From JAFARZ01 sp035651595 (GTDB lineage Bacteria; Actinomycetota; Actinomycetes; Streptosporangiales; Streptosporangiaceae): a DNA stretch of 41,680 nt. This document shows positions 22,096 to 30,588 of this stretch, one piece after another. The stretch spans positions 1-41,680 of the forward strand of contig DASRFJ010000014.1 in assembly GCA_035651595.1 (NCBI GenBank), written 5' to 3'. The position numbers and the translations under genes are program-made. Each line of letters starts with the position of its first letter. Position 1 is the first letter of the stretch. Below the pieces are notes generated by a model, which was given only the letters and a program-made list of their open reading frames with translations, was not told the origin of the DNA and did no database searches.

Positions 22096-24861
22096 TCAGG
22101 AGCGGATGGCGGCGTCCGCCGCGGTGGCGGCGGAATCCCACGCACCGGCTTCGATCCCGTCCTGGAATCCGCCGAGGACGACCGCGACGTAGCGGAACGT
22201 GTCCGCGGCCACGGTGCGGTTGACGATCGCGCAGTCGTGGATACCCACCCGGTTCGTGCGGGGTTGCGCATTGCCGATGCCGATCTTCGAGCTGATCGTG
22301 TCGCCGTGGGCGAGCCCGATCGCGTTGCCGAAGAAGGTGTCGGTGCCTGGGCCACCCGAGATGTTCGGGCCGTCCCGGACGATGGTGGGGGTCCGGGTGA
22401 CGATCCAGTCCTTCTGCATCAGCAGGATCATCTCGTCGCAGAGTGCCTTGCGGGTGGCAGCGTCGCCCGCGAGCAGCTGGCCCGTCGCGGCCAGGGCGAG
22501 CAGCTGCGCGACCTGGCGCGCATTGGCCACGAAGTTCGTGGTGCTCTTGTAGTGCTGCGTTCCGCGATCGCTCAGCGTCATCACGTCGGTGCCCGGCTGC
22601 CAGTCCGCGCTCGCGTAGTTCCCGGAGATCCAGAGACCGCGCTGGGTTTTCTGGTCGTAGAAGCCGCCCGCCCGCAGCAGGCCGTTGATGTACGGGTACT
22701 GGATCTTGCTGATCGTCCGGCCCGCCGCGGCGTCGTCGGACCAGAGGATCATGCCCCTCATCCAGTCCAGGAACAACGTGCCCGCTACCGGCGCCCCCCG
22801 CGCGGCGGCGAAGGCCTCCGGGGTGACCGGACCCTTGATGAAGCTGACCGTGCCGTCCGCGCCGATCGTGAACATGTCCTTCAGCGCCGGGAACCGGCCC
22901 GGATTCCGCACGTCAAGTTTGGGAAAGTCGGGGAAGACGCGGCAGACCAGGGGACCCCAGACGTCGCGGATCACCTGGAAGACCGTCAGCGGATCCGGGG
23001 TCAGCCCGGCCGCCCTGACCTTGCCCATCACCTGCTGGATCCGGGACTTGAGTTCATAGGCCGCGTACATCGGCATGATCTTCGCCAGGCTCGCCGCGTA
23101 GAACGTGTCGTCGTCCCGGAACCCGGCGTACGCCGGTGCCGCCCCGGCCAGGTTCACCACCGCCGCCGTCAGCGTGTCGGCGTCGTGCGCGCCCAGCCTG
23201 GCTGCCTGGAGGATGACGCTGTTCATCGTGCGCGAGAGATTGGTCTTGAGGTCGTTGCTCGTGTCGCTGACGGGCGGATAGACGGTGGCCGGGAACGGCG
23301 GGACCGACGCGACGATCAGGGCGAGCGGATCGACGGCACCGGCCAGTCCGGCGGTCGCCTGGGCCACCTGCGCGCGCCGGTACGCCGCCGACACCAGGGC
23401 GGGCAGCCGGAACCTGGCCGCCCAGTCCGAGCTGAACGTGACCGCGCCCTGCGCGTCGGTCGTGGCGCCGAAGAAGTCCCGCAGCGTCGCGGCGTCCGGC
23501 ACGGTGCTGCTGCCGTCGGAGCCGATGATCCGGAACTGGAACGCGGGCCCGCCGGCCGGCCCGGGCCGCACGTCGAGGTTGTGCACGGCGAAGAACAGGT
23601 CGAACTCGTCCGGCGCGGCGTTCTTGTAGGCGAACAGCAGGGCCGGCAGCCCGGTGCCGTCCGTGGCGCCCCAGTGGTCCAGACCGGCTGTCACCAGGTC
23701 GCCGCCGCGTGCCCGGACGCTGTCGAGGCGCCCGCCCGACGGGCGGCCGTCGAGCAGGACGAGCAGCGAGGGCATATCGGGATTCGCCGCCGGATTGAGG
23801 TTGGCGGCGTCCGCCTTGAGATACGCATGCAGGTCCACCTGGCCGGCGAACGCCGGCCCGGTGTACCGCACGCCGTCCAGCCGTTCCGGCTCCGACGGAC
23901 CGACAGCCACGTCGCGGCCGAGGACGAGCCGGTGGATACCGCCCAGCTGGCCGGCGGTCTCCGGCACATCCTGGGGGACGACCGGGGTCCCGCCGGGCCG
24001 GAGCGCGTTGGCGAGGCTGGTCCTGGCCTGCCCGAGCAGCGTCGGATCGGCGCCCGGCGGGGAAGTGCTGAGCAGCGCGGCGAACCGGCGTAGCAGCCCG
24101 TTGCCGGCGGTGGTCGCGGCCAGCACGGACAGCTGGTCGGGAGTCGTGCCGGTGACCGCGGCCAGCACCCCGGTCGCCGCCTGGCCCGGCACGCCCGGCC
24201 CCCCGCCGATGCCGTCGAGGACGCGCAGCACCGCCAGGAACTCCAGCACCTGCTGCGACGGGTTGCGCATCGACTCGGTCAGCAACTGCTGTACCAGTGG
24301 GGCCGCCGCGGCGCCCTTGACCAGCGAGGCGGCGCCGGCCTCGATGTCGAGTGCGTCGGGCACGGGCAGGGCACCGGGCGGGGTCGACAGCCGCTTTCGC
24401 CAGCCGGCGTTGAACGTCAGCGCCAGCGTCCGGACGATGCTGGCGTCGATGACCCAGGCTTTGCTGCCCGGGTCGATCTCGATCGGCAGCGGCAGCAGCA
24501 CACCCACCGTGTGGAACTGCCATCCCTTGTCCGCCGCCAGGTAGTCCTTGGCGTAGCCGACGATGGCACGCGCCAGCTCGTCGCGGGTCAGCGCCGCGGG
24601 CGCGCCGTTGATGCTCGCCATCGCGTACAGCGGCAGCAACGTATCGGCGATACCGGCGAAGGTGGCGCCTGGGCCCAGGACCGCCAGCACTCGCTGCGGC
24701 GGGCTGCCGCCGCCCGGCGGGCCCGCGCTGTCGTGCAGCGCCGCGCCGAACCGGGTAGCGGGCGGGCTGGCCGGGATCAGGACGATGTTGCGCTCCGGCG
24801 AAATCAGCGGCTTGACCGCCGCCAGCGGCAGCAGGTCGACGATCTGGTCGAGGAAGCTCAT
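22096..24861 (-). CDS. Large protein with C-terminal serine beta-lactamase-like domain
   Basis: This 921-aa protein shows in its last 370 residues the signature order of class A beta-lactamase/penicillin-binding folds: FYAASLAKIMPMYAAYELK with S591-x-x-K594, ILWSDDAAAG with S708-D-D in the position of the SDN motif, and ISSKIGIGN with K859-I-G for KTG. These enzymes form a serine acyl-enzyme with beta-lactams, peptides or esters. The Asn-to-Asp change in SDN and Thr-to-Ile in KTG argue for a non-lactamase hydrolase or a non-catalytic fold. The first 520 residues contain an unrecognised region that includes a segment with LHAYLKADAANLNPAANPDM and LLVLLDGRPSGGR. The start at 24861 overlaps the upstream stop by one base (TGATG). 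No signal peptide or transmembrane helix is visible. Confidence 0.7.
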   Translation of the reverse strand: MSFLDQIVDLLPLAAVKPLISPERNIVLIPASPPATRFGAALHDSAGPPGGGSPPQRVLAVLGPGATFAGIADTLLPLYAMASINGAPAALTRDELARAIVGYAKDYLAADKGWQFHTVGVLLPLPIEIDPGSKAWVIDASIVRTLALTFNAGWRKRLSTPPGALPVPDALDIEAGAASLVKGAAAAPLVQQLLTESMRNPSQQVLEFLAVLRVLDGIGGGPGVPGQAATGVLAAVTGTTPDQLSVLAATTAGNGLLRRFAALLSTSPPGADPTLLGQARTSLANALRPGGTPVVPQDVPETAGQLGGIHRLVLGRDVAVGPSEPERLDGVRYTGPAFAGQVDLHAYLKADAANLNPAANPDMPSLLVLLDGRPSGGRLDSVRARGGDLVTAGLDHWGATDGTGLPALLFAYKNAAPDEFDLFFAVHNLDVRPGPAGGPAFQFRIIGSDGSSTVPDAATLRDFFGATTDAQGAVTFSSDWAARFRLPALVSAAYRRAQVAQATAGLAGAVDPLALIVASVPPFPATVYPPVSDTSNDLKTNLSRTMNSVILQAARLGAHDADTLTAAVVNLAGAAPAYAGFRDDDTFYAASLAKIMPMYAAYELKSRIQQVMGKVRAAGLTPDPLTVFQVIRDVWGPLVCRVFPDFPKLDVRNPGRFPALKDMFTIGADGTVSFIKGPVTPEAFAAARGAPVAGTLFLDWMRGMILWSDDAAAGRTISKIQYPYINGLLRAGGFYDQKTQRGLWISGNYASADWQPGTDVMTLSDRGTQHYKSTTNFVANARQVAQLLALAATGQLLAGDAATRKALCDEMILLMQKDWIVTRTPTIVRDGPNISGGPGTDTFFGNAIGLAHGDTISSKIGIGNAQPRTNRVGIHDCAIVNRTVAADTFRYVAVVLGGFQDGIEAGAWDSAATAADAAIRS

Positions 24862-27800
24862 CAGGATGTCTCCGGTTCCGGGTGCAGGGTCAGCCAGCCT
24901 TCCTCCGCCTCGACCACGTCGGTGGTGAGCAGGGCGCTGCCAGCGGCGTTCACGACCGGCTGGGCGGCCCAGTCCGATACGTCGGCGCGGTGGTTCCAGG
25001 TCCAGGTGCCGCCCAGGTCGGTCGGGAGCGGCATCCGGATCGTGCGGGGGTCGACGAGCACCGGCCCGAACCGGAAGGTAGGGGCGATCTTCGCCAGGGC
25101 GTCGGCCACCCACTGCCGGCGCACGCCGATGTCCTTACGGGGCAGCAGGCCCGAGGTGGCGTGCGCCACCGCGTGCGGTACGACGAGCAGGGTGAGCGGG
25201 ACGGCCTGCTCCGGCCACACCGGGATCGTGGCGTCCGCCGCGACGTACGGATGGGTCACCGGGGTGGCGGGCCGCTGGCCCGGTCGCAGGTCGGCGGCGA
25301 ACGACTGGTGATACGCCGCGAGCTGCCCGGCCGGCCCCAGATAGCCCTGTCCTGGGCCAACCGGGCGGGCGAGGGCCGCGGCACCGGTCCCGGATGGGTG
25401 CACCTGAGTCAGGTCGTCCCCGACGTAGAAGCCGAGCAGGCCGTCTTGCCACTGAGCCAGCGCGCCGAGCCGGACCGGCACCGGCGTGCTGAGGATGTCC
25501 TGCGGGCCCAGCGGATCGTTGACGTCCAGCCGGAGCATGGCCCGCAGCACGACGATCGGATGGCCGGTGAGCAGCGACATGTGCTCGTCGCCGGCATGGC
25601 CGAACGGGTCGGTGCTCCACAGCGTGGAGTCGATCAGGCGCAGCAGGGCGGCCAGCGCGCTCTCGCCCGTGTCCTGGCCGGCGTCGTGCTCGCCCCAGCG
25701 CACCAGGCCGTCGGCGACGGCAGCCAGGGTCGGGTCGGCGATCGTCGCCGACGGCGGCTGGCCGGCGCCGGTGGCCTGCCCGGGTGGCCGCTCCCACACC
25801 GCCCGGCCGCTGCCGTCGGGTGCCGGGCGCAGGGTGCCGAGCGCCGTGCCCGTGGCATCGAACACCTCCAGCGCGCCGTCGAGGTGATCGGGCAGCAGGT
25901 ACCCGCACACCGGACGGACTGACTCGTCGGTTCCGGCCAGGTCCGCGGGCGGCTGAGCGCCACCGGTCGCGTCGGTGAAACGCAGCAGCACCCGGGCCGG
26001 GGCGGCGTAGCGAGGGTTGAGCGCGACCGCGCCGGGCACGCCGGGCGCCGCCACCAGGCGGGAAGCAAGGGCGGCGGTGCCGTCGGCCGGCCGCGCCGCG
26101 CTCGACCCGAGCAGGTCGACGACCTGGCCGAAGGTGTCCACCAGGCGCATCCGCACGGGCCGGAGCAGCCCGGAGATCAGACCCGGTGCGTCCGGGGACG
26201 GCGCCGGGGCGGGCGGCGGCGACGCGCCCACCCACTGGCCGATCGGCTCGTTCCGGAGCCGTGCGTGGATCCCGTCCAGCGTCCCGCCCATGACGTCCAT
26301 GCCGCGCAGGGCCGCGATCAGCGCTTGGGCGATCGTCTCGGTGCCGCTGTTCAGCGCCTGGCCGCCAGCCGCCGCGCCGTCGTCGGCGAGCACGAAGATG
26401 TCGCTGCTGTCCTGGCCGAGGCCGGACGAGCCGCCCACGCTGGCCAGCTCGATCGCGGCCTCGCCGGCCTGCGCGGCCCGCTGGGCGATCCCGCCGGTCA
26501 GCAGCGTCCGGCCGGACACGACGGTCCCGTGCCCGAGCGTGGTGTCCACCCCCGCGGCGTTGTCGGGGGAGAAGTCGAGGTCGCCCAGCGTCCACCCGGA
26601 CAGCGGAGTACGGAAGATCTCCACCGCCCAGTCGAGGTGCCGTGGCGCCCAGGCCGCGGCCGGCGGCGTGACGGCGAGCGGTGAGGGCAGCGTGCCGGCG
26701 ATGCCGGAGTGGGCGAGCAGCGCGGCCGCGTTCACCAGCGGGTCGCGCAGCGCCCACCATACGGTCTGCTCGGCCATGAAGTTCAGGGTCAGGGCGTCCG
26801 CGGTGGTGGCGCCGCCCAGTGCGGGCAGGGTCAGCAGTGCCGCGGCACTGGCCGAACCCGGATCGAGCAGTACCGTCTCGCCGACTAGGTCGGCGCAGTC
26901 GGCGGGCAGGTCGGGAACGCCGGCGAACGGCGCGTCGAGCACCTGGCCGGCGGTCACCTCCGCCCGCTGCGTGCCGTTCCCTACCTGCGCACTGAGCGAG
27001 GTGACGGTGAATCCGCTCAGCCGGCAGACCAGCGTGCCGTCCTGGCTGAAGCGCCCGTCACCGCCGTGCTTGAGCGACCGGCGCAGCCCCTGGATGACAA
27101 CGGCGGGCTCACCGGGCGTGAAGAACCTGGGCTGCGAACGCTGGACCGGGTCGGCGTCGCCGGTCAGCTGGCTCGCCTGCTGGCCGGCTGCTATCGCCTG
27201 GAAGCCGTCGGCGTGCAGCCTGGAATCCAGCCGGACGCGCCCGTCGGGCTGGTCGATCTCGTTCAGCACGCCGAGCTGGAACGCCTCCAGCATCCGGTCC
27301 TCGGTCTGCGCGATGTCATCCGGCACGCCCTCGGCGGCGGCGAGGAAGCCGACCATGAGCGCGCCGAGCGCGTCGGTCATCGTCGCGCCGAACGCCACGC
27401 GGGTCTGCGCCGGATCCGGCGGCCCGCCCTGGCCGATGCCGAGCAGGCCGTCCTCGGTGCCAGGAAAGTCCGCGCCGGGCCAGCCGATGCCCACCACCGA
27501 CCCGTGCAGCAGCATGCCTTGCGGCCACCACGAGCCGTCGGTCACTATCGGGCCGCGGCCGGCGGCGCGCGCCGCCAGGACGTCTTCCTCCAGTTCGCCC
27601 GGCGGGAGCGACCAGCCCAGATCGGCCAGCTTGGCGTAGAAGCCGGCCACCGAGGTGATCGCCGGGCCGGCCAGCGGGTCGAGTCCGCTGTCGGCGAACC
27701 AGCCGCACACGAGGTAGCCGAGCGGCCCCTGGGCGCCGTCGTCGAGCGGGTCGTAGAAGCCGAGCCGGTCCACGACGTTGTCGTAGTACGCCGCCCAGGC

Positions 27801-28280
27801 CAGGTCGCCGCCGCCCAGCGCGGTGAGCTCGCGGCCGGGCGCCGCGCGGGTGCCAGATTCGTGCCAGGATGCCAGGTCGCTCACCACCGGCTGCGGGCCG
27901 CCGCTTTCCAGCACCCAGGCGCGCACCTGCCGGTGATCCGGCGTGCTGCCGAGCGCGAGGCGGACGACCAGCCAGCGGTCGGGGATCGGCGGCAGGTCGG
28001 CCACCGGCGCGGTGCCGTCGGCGGCGGGCGGCTGCGTCGGCTGCCCGCGGGTGAGCGCGTCGGGCACCGCCCAGTGCAGGTACACGCCGCGCGGCCGTGG
28101 CGCGGCCAGGTCGGTGAACGGCGCGGGCAGCAGGTCCTGGAGGCCGCCCGCGGGATCCGGTTCGGACATCCGGCAGTCCGCGAAGCCGGCCTGGTCCGCC
28201 CGCAGTACCAGCCCGTCGAGTTCTACCGGGACCAGGACCCGCGGGATGCGCCCGAGCGACGGGTCGATGTCGACGGTCAT
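24861..28280 (-). CDS. Conserved-looking 1139-aa protein of unknown function
   Basis: No enzyme family is recognised. The N terminus reads RIPRVLVPVELDGLVLRAD, followed by RPRGVYLHWAVPDALTRG and PIPDRWLVVRLAL, phrases I associate with unnamed proteins found beside DUF6603-type giants; this is memory, not a search. Trp- and Gly-rich beta-type sequence dominates (LGYLVCGWFADSGLDPLAG, VTDGSWWPQGMLLHGSVVGI). The C-terminal third is also beta-rich and ends with DLGGTWTWNHRADVSDWAAQ. There is no signal peptide, transmembrane helix or catalytic triad that I can see. It is coupled by ATGA to the gene before and by TGATG to the gene after. A structural or carbohydrate/peptide-binding role is possible but unsupported. 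Confidence 0.75.
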   Translation of the reverse strand: MTVDIDPSLGRIPRVLVPVELDGLVLRADQAGFADCRMSEPDPAGGLQDLLPAPFTDLAAPRPRGVYLHWAVPDALTRGQPTQPPAADGTAPVADLPPIPDRWLVVRLALGSTPDHRQVRAWVLESGGPQPVVSDLASWHESGTRAAPGRELTALGGGDLAWAAYYDNVVDRLGFYDPLDDGAQGPLGYLVCGWFADSGLDPLAGPAITSVAGFYAKLADLGWSLPPGELEEDVLAARAAGRGPIVTDGSWWPQGMLLHGSVVGIGWPGADFPGTEDGLLGIGQGGPPDPAQTRVAFGATMTDALGALMVGFLAAAEGVPDDIAQTEDRMLEAFQLGVLNEIDQPDGRVRLDSRLHADGFQAIAAGQQASQLTGDADPVQRSQPRFFTPGEPAVVIQGLRRSLKHGGDGRFSQDGTLVCRLSGFTVTSLSAQVGNGTQRAEVTAGQVLDAPFAGVPDLPADCADLVGETVLLDPGSASAAALLTLPALGGATTADALTLNFMAEQTVWWALRDPLVNAAALLAHSGIAGTLPSPLAVTPPAAAWAPRHLDWAVEIFRTPLSGWTLGDLDFSPDNAAGVDTTLGHGTVVSGRTLLTGGIAQRAAQAGEAAIELASVGGSSGLGQDSSDIFVLADDGAAAGGQALNSGTETIAQALIAALRGMDVMGGTLDGIHARLRNEPIGQWVGASPPPAPAPSPDAPGLISGLLRPVRMRLVDTFGQVVDLLGSSAARPADGTAALASRLVAAPGVPGAVALNPRYAAPARVLLRFTDATGGAQPPADLAGTDESVRPVCGYLLPDHLDGALEVFDATGTALGTLRPAPDGSGRAVWERPPGQATGAGQPPSATIADPTLAAVADGLVRWGEHDAGQDTGESALAALLRLIDSTLWSTDPFGHAGDEHMSLLTGHPIVVLRAMLRLDVNDPLGPQDILSTPVPVRLGALAQWQDGLLGFYVGDDLTQVHPSGTGAAALARPVGPGQGYLGPAGQLAAYHQSFAADLRPGQRPATPVTHPYVAADATIPVWPEQAVPLTLLVVPHAVAHATSGLLPRKDIGVRRQWVADALAKIAPTFRFGPVLVDPRTIRMPLPTDLGGTWTWNHRADVSDWAAQPVVNAAGSALLTTDVVEAEEGWLTLHPEPETS

Positions 28281-29173
28281 GACGGCTCTCCGATCAGCAC
28301 ACGCGCCCGGGCCGGCTCCGCCACGGCCGGGGTGGCGGCCTGGTCGGCGAAGATCTCTTTCCAGGGCGGCCGCATCAGCTCGATGGCCAGCTCGGCGCTG
28401 CCGGTCTGCGGGGGGAGCGCGGGGTCGGCGCGGGCGATGATCTCCTGGCGCAGCGCGGCGATCTCCAGCACCCGCAGCCCGGGGTCGGTGGCGCGGACCG
28501 CGACCTGGAACGACGTGCCGGATGCCGTGCCGTCCGGTCGCCGCGCGTCGACGGTGAGCATGCCGGTGCCGTCGTCGAGCACGCCGAGCTGCATCCCGTG
28601 ATGCGGCTCCTCCAGCTCGACCCGGTCGGGGACGCCGGCGAACAGCGCGATCAGCACGCCAGCGGAGAGCCGCTCGAGGCGGAGCAGGGTCAGCTTGACC
28701 GAGTTCCGGAAGGCCCGCACTTCCATCTGCGGCCAGCCGGAGACCAGCGCGGAGCGCAGCAGGAACCCGGTGATGGCCGGGTCCGCGGGCGCGGCCGGCT
28801 GGACGGGCGGGAGGCCGCGCTGCGCCGGGCGGACGGTCGGCTCGAGCGAGTCGAGCAGCGCGGCGAGCGCCGGCCCGGCGGCGTGGTGGTGGGCCTGCTC
28901 GCGCGAACCCACCTCGCCGACCGTCAGCACCCCGTCGACCAGCCGGTCGGTCCAGGACCGGTCGACGTGGAAGAAGCGGATGGACTCCTCGGGCAGCATC
29001 GCGGCGTCCGGTATCAGGTACTGAAACGGCACGCCGGTGAGCAGCCGCAGGTGCGCCAGGAACGACGTGGCGTACGGCGGCAGCGCCGCCTGCGGCTCGT
29101 CCGCGGTCACCTGGACGGGGTTGGACATCCGCTCGCGCAGCGCGTCCGGCTCTGAGATCCACGGATCCCTCAT
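28277..29173 (-). CDS. 298-aa protein of unknown function
   Basis: Family not recognised. The protein contains ATSFLAHLRLLTGVPFQYLI, then PDAAMLPEESIRFFHVDRSW and TDRLVDGVLTVGE, a stretch dense in charged and aromatic residues that looks conserved. A second block is SALVSGWPQMEVRAFRN. The C terminus ends RPPWKEIFADQ plus an Ala/Pro/Arg-rich tail. It has no transmembrane helix or signal peptide. Start ATG 29173 and stop 28277 are both in ATGA overlaps, so it is tightly coupled to its neighbours of 472 and 1139 aa and probably forms a complex with them. Confidence 0.75.
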   Translation of the reverse strand: MRDPWISEPDALRERMSNPVQVTADEPQAALPPYATSFLAHLRLLTGVPFQYLIPDAAMLPEESIRFFHVDRSWTDRLVDGVLTVGEVGSREQAHHHAAGPALAALLDSLEPTVRPAQRGLPPVQPAAPADPAITGFLLRSALVSGWPQMEVRAFRNSVKLTLLRLERLSAGVLIALFAGVPDRVELEEPHHGMQLGVLDDGTGMLTVDARRPDGTASGTSFQVAVRATDPGLRVLEIAALRQEIIARADPALPPQTGSAELAIELMRPPWKEIFADQAATPAVAEPARARVLIGEPS

Positions 29174-30588
29174 CGTGCCTCCTTCTCCGGGGCGGTCAGC
29201 AGCCGTTCGGCGTCGCCGGGGCTGAGGTTCCACGCCGCGGCCAGCGACCGCGGGGTGAGGCCCGGGGCGGCACTGACCGCCTGGGCAAGGGTGAGGTCGG
29301 CGGACTGGCCGGCGCCGGCTCCCGCGCGTTCGACCATGGTGAGCGCCACCGGGCCGGTCATCCCGGTGGCCACCGCGGCCGCCGGCGGGGTGGTGATGGC
29401 GGGCACGTCGTTCCACACCGTGTCCGCCACGCTCTGCCGCGCCGCGGCCTGGTAGGCCTCGCGCCGCCATCCCATGAGCTCCTGGGCGAGCCGGCCGTCG
29501 GCCGCACCGAGGAGCCGGCCCACCTCGAAGGCGGCGGCGTAGGAGATATCTGTGGCGCCGGTCTCCGGGATGACCGTCAGCGCCTGGTCCGCCGCGTGGT
29601 ACGGCCCGAGCGGGTCGCGGACCGTCGGCGTGGCGGTCATCGGGCCGCGGTACTCGGTCTGCTGGTCGTTGCCGGTGCGGTCGTGCAGCGTCACCGGCCG
29701 GTGTCCGGTGCCGGTGATACCGGGGACGCCGACACCTAGCAGGCCGGGGTTGAGCGCACCGGCCAGCTCGCGGAACGTCCCCCCGGCCAGCGCGGCGGTG
29801 AACGTCCAGCTGTACAGCAGCACCAGCCGCTGCGGCGCCGATACCGGCAACTGCTGCCTGTTCTGCGGGCCGGCGGGGAAGATCACGTCCGACCGCTGTT
29901 CCAGGCTCACCAGGCAGGCGCGGTGCCGCAGCCCGGGCACGGGCAGGCGGTTGGCCTGCACGACCGCGAACCAGCCGTCGCTGTCGCCGGCCGCGAGTTC
30001 CCGGTCGTCGAGGTTGACCTGGCGGACGTGGCTGAGCAGGCGCACCTCGTCCTTGCTGGGCGCCACCTGCCGCAGCAGCGGCGCGTCGACCTCGATGGCG
30101 CGCACCGCCGGGTCGGTGCCGTCGAGTCCCATCTGGCCGCGGATCGAATCGGGCACCACGCTGCTCAGCGGGACCGGATCGGGCAGCACCGTCACCTCGC
30201 GGCGGGCCGGGTCGTCGACGAACAGCAGCAACCCGAGCCACGGCACGCCGGTCGGTGACAGCGGCAGGGGGTCCGGCACCGGCGCGATGACATGGCCTGG
30301 GTCGAGGTCGCGCTCCCACGGCAGCGTCCGGCGGCCGAGCACGATCTGCGGCAGCACATCGGCGAACGCACCCTGGGCGTCCGCCGGGGGGTACACGCCC
30401 GCCACGTCGCTGGCCGGCAGCGCGAAGCGCGGACCGTCCACGAGGAAGTACCCGTCCACGCTGCTCACGGCGAAGTCGGGGCGGCTGAGCGTCGTCGAGG
30501 CGGTCAGCCGGTACAGGCCGTCCGGCAGCGCGGGCCGCACCTCGTCGTACAGCCGCATCTGGCCTGGGGCCACGGTCTGGTCGGTCAT
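29170..30588 (-). CDS. 472-aa protein of unknown function
   Basis: The frame is open far upstream into the giant gene, but ATG 30588, in the ATGA overlap with the giant's stop, is the natural start. Conserved-looking phrases are LPDGLYRLTASTTLSRPD, SVDGYFLVDGPRFALPASDV, YPPADAQGAFADVLPQIVLG and RRTLPWERDL, an N-terminal beta-rich domain of about 150 residues. The middle has QRLVLLYSWTFTAALAGGTF and a segment on Gly-Thr-Gly loops. The last 60 residues are helical, ending with LTPRSLAAAWNLSPGDAERL. I know of no functional assignment. It is the second gene of the operon. Confidence 0.75.
   Translation of the reverse strand: MTDQTVAPGQMRLYDEVRPALPDGLYRLTASTTLSRPDFAVSSVDGYFLVDGPRFALPASDVAGVYPPADAQGAFADVLPQIVLGRRTLPWERDLDPGHVIAPVPDPLPLSPTGVPWLGLLLFVDDPARREVTVLPDPVPLSSVVPDSIRGQMGLDGTDPAVRAIEVDAPLLRQVAPSKDEVRLLSHVRQVNLDDRELAAGDSDGWFAVVQANRLPVPGLRHRACLVSLEQRSDVIFPAGPQNRQQLPVSAPQRLVLLYSWTFTAALAGGTFRELAGALNPGLLGVGVPGITGTGHRPVTLHDRTGNDQQTEYRGPMTATPTVRDPLGPYHAADQALTVIPETGATDISYAAAFEVGRLLGAADGRLAQELMGWRREAYQAAARQSVADTVWNDVPAITTPPAAAVATGMTGPVALTMVERAGAGAGQSADLTLAQAVSAAPGLTPRSLAAAWNLSPGDAERLLTAPEKEAR

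Noticed and set aside
20830..24093. A 1087-codon open frame on the plus strand across the subtilase and beta-lactamase-like genes
   Set aside because: It is antisense to two well-supported genes; long open antisense frames are expected at this G+C. Its translation is Arg/Gly/Asp/Val low-complexity with no domain.
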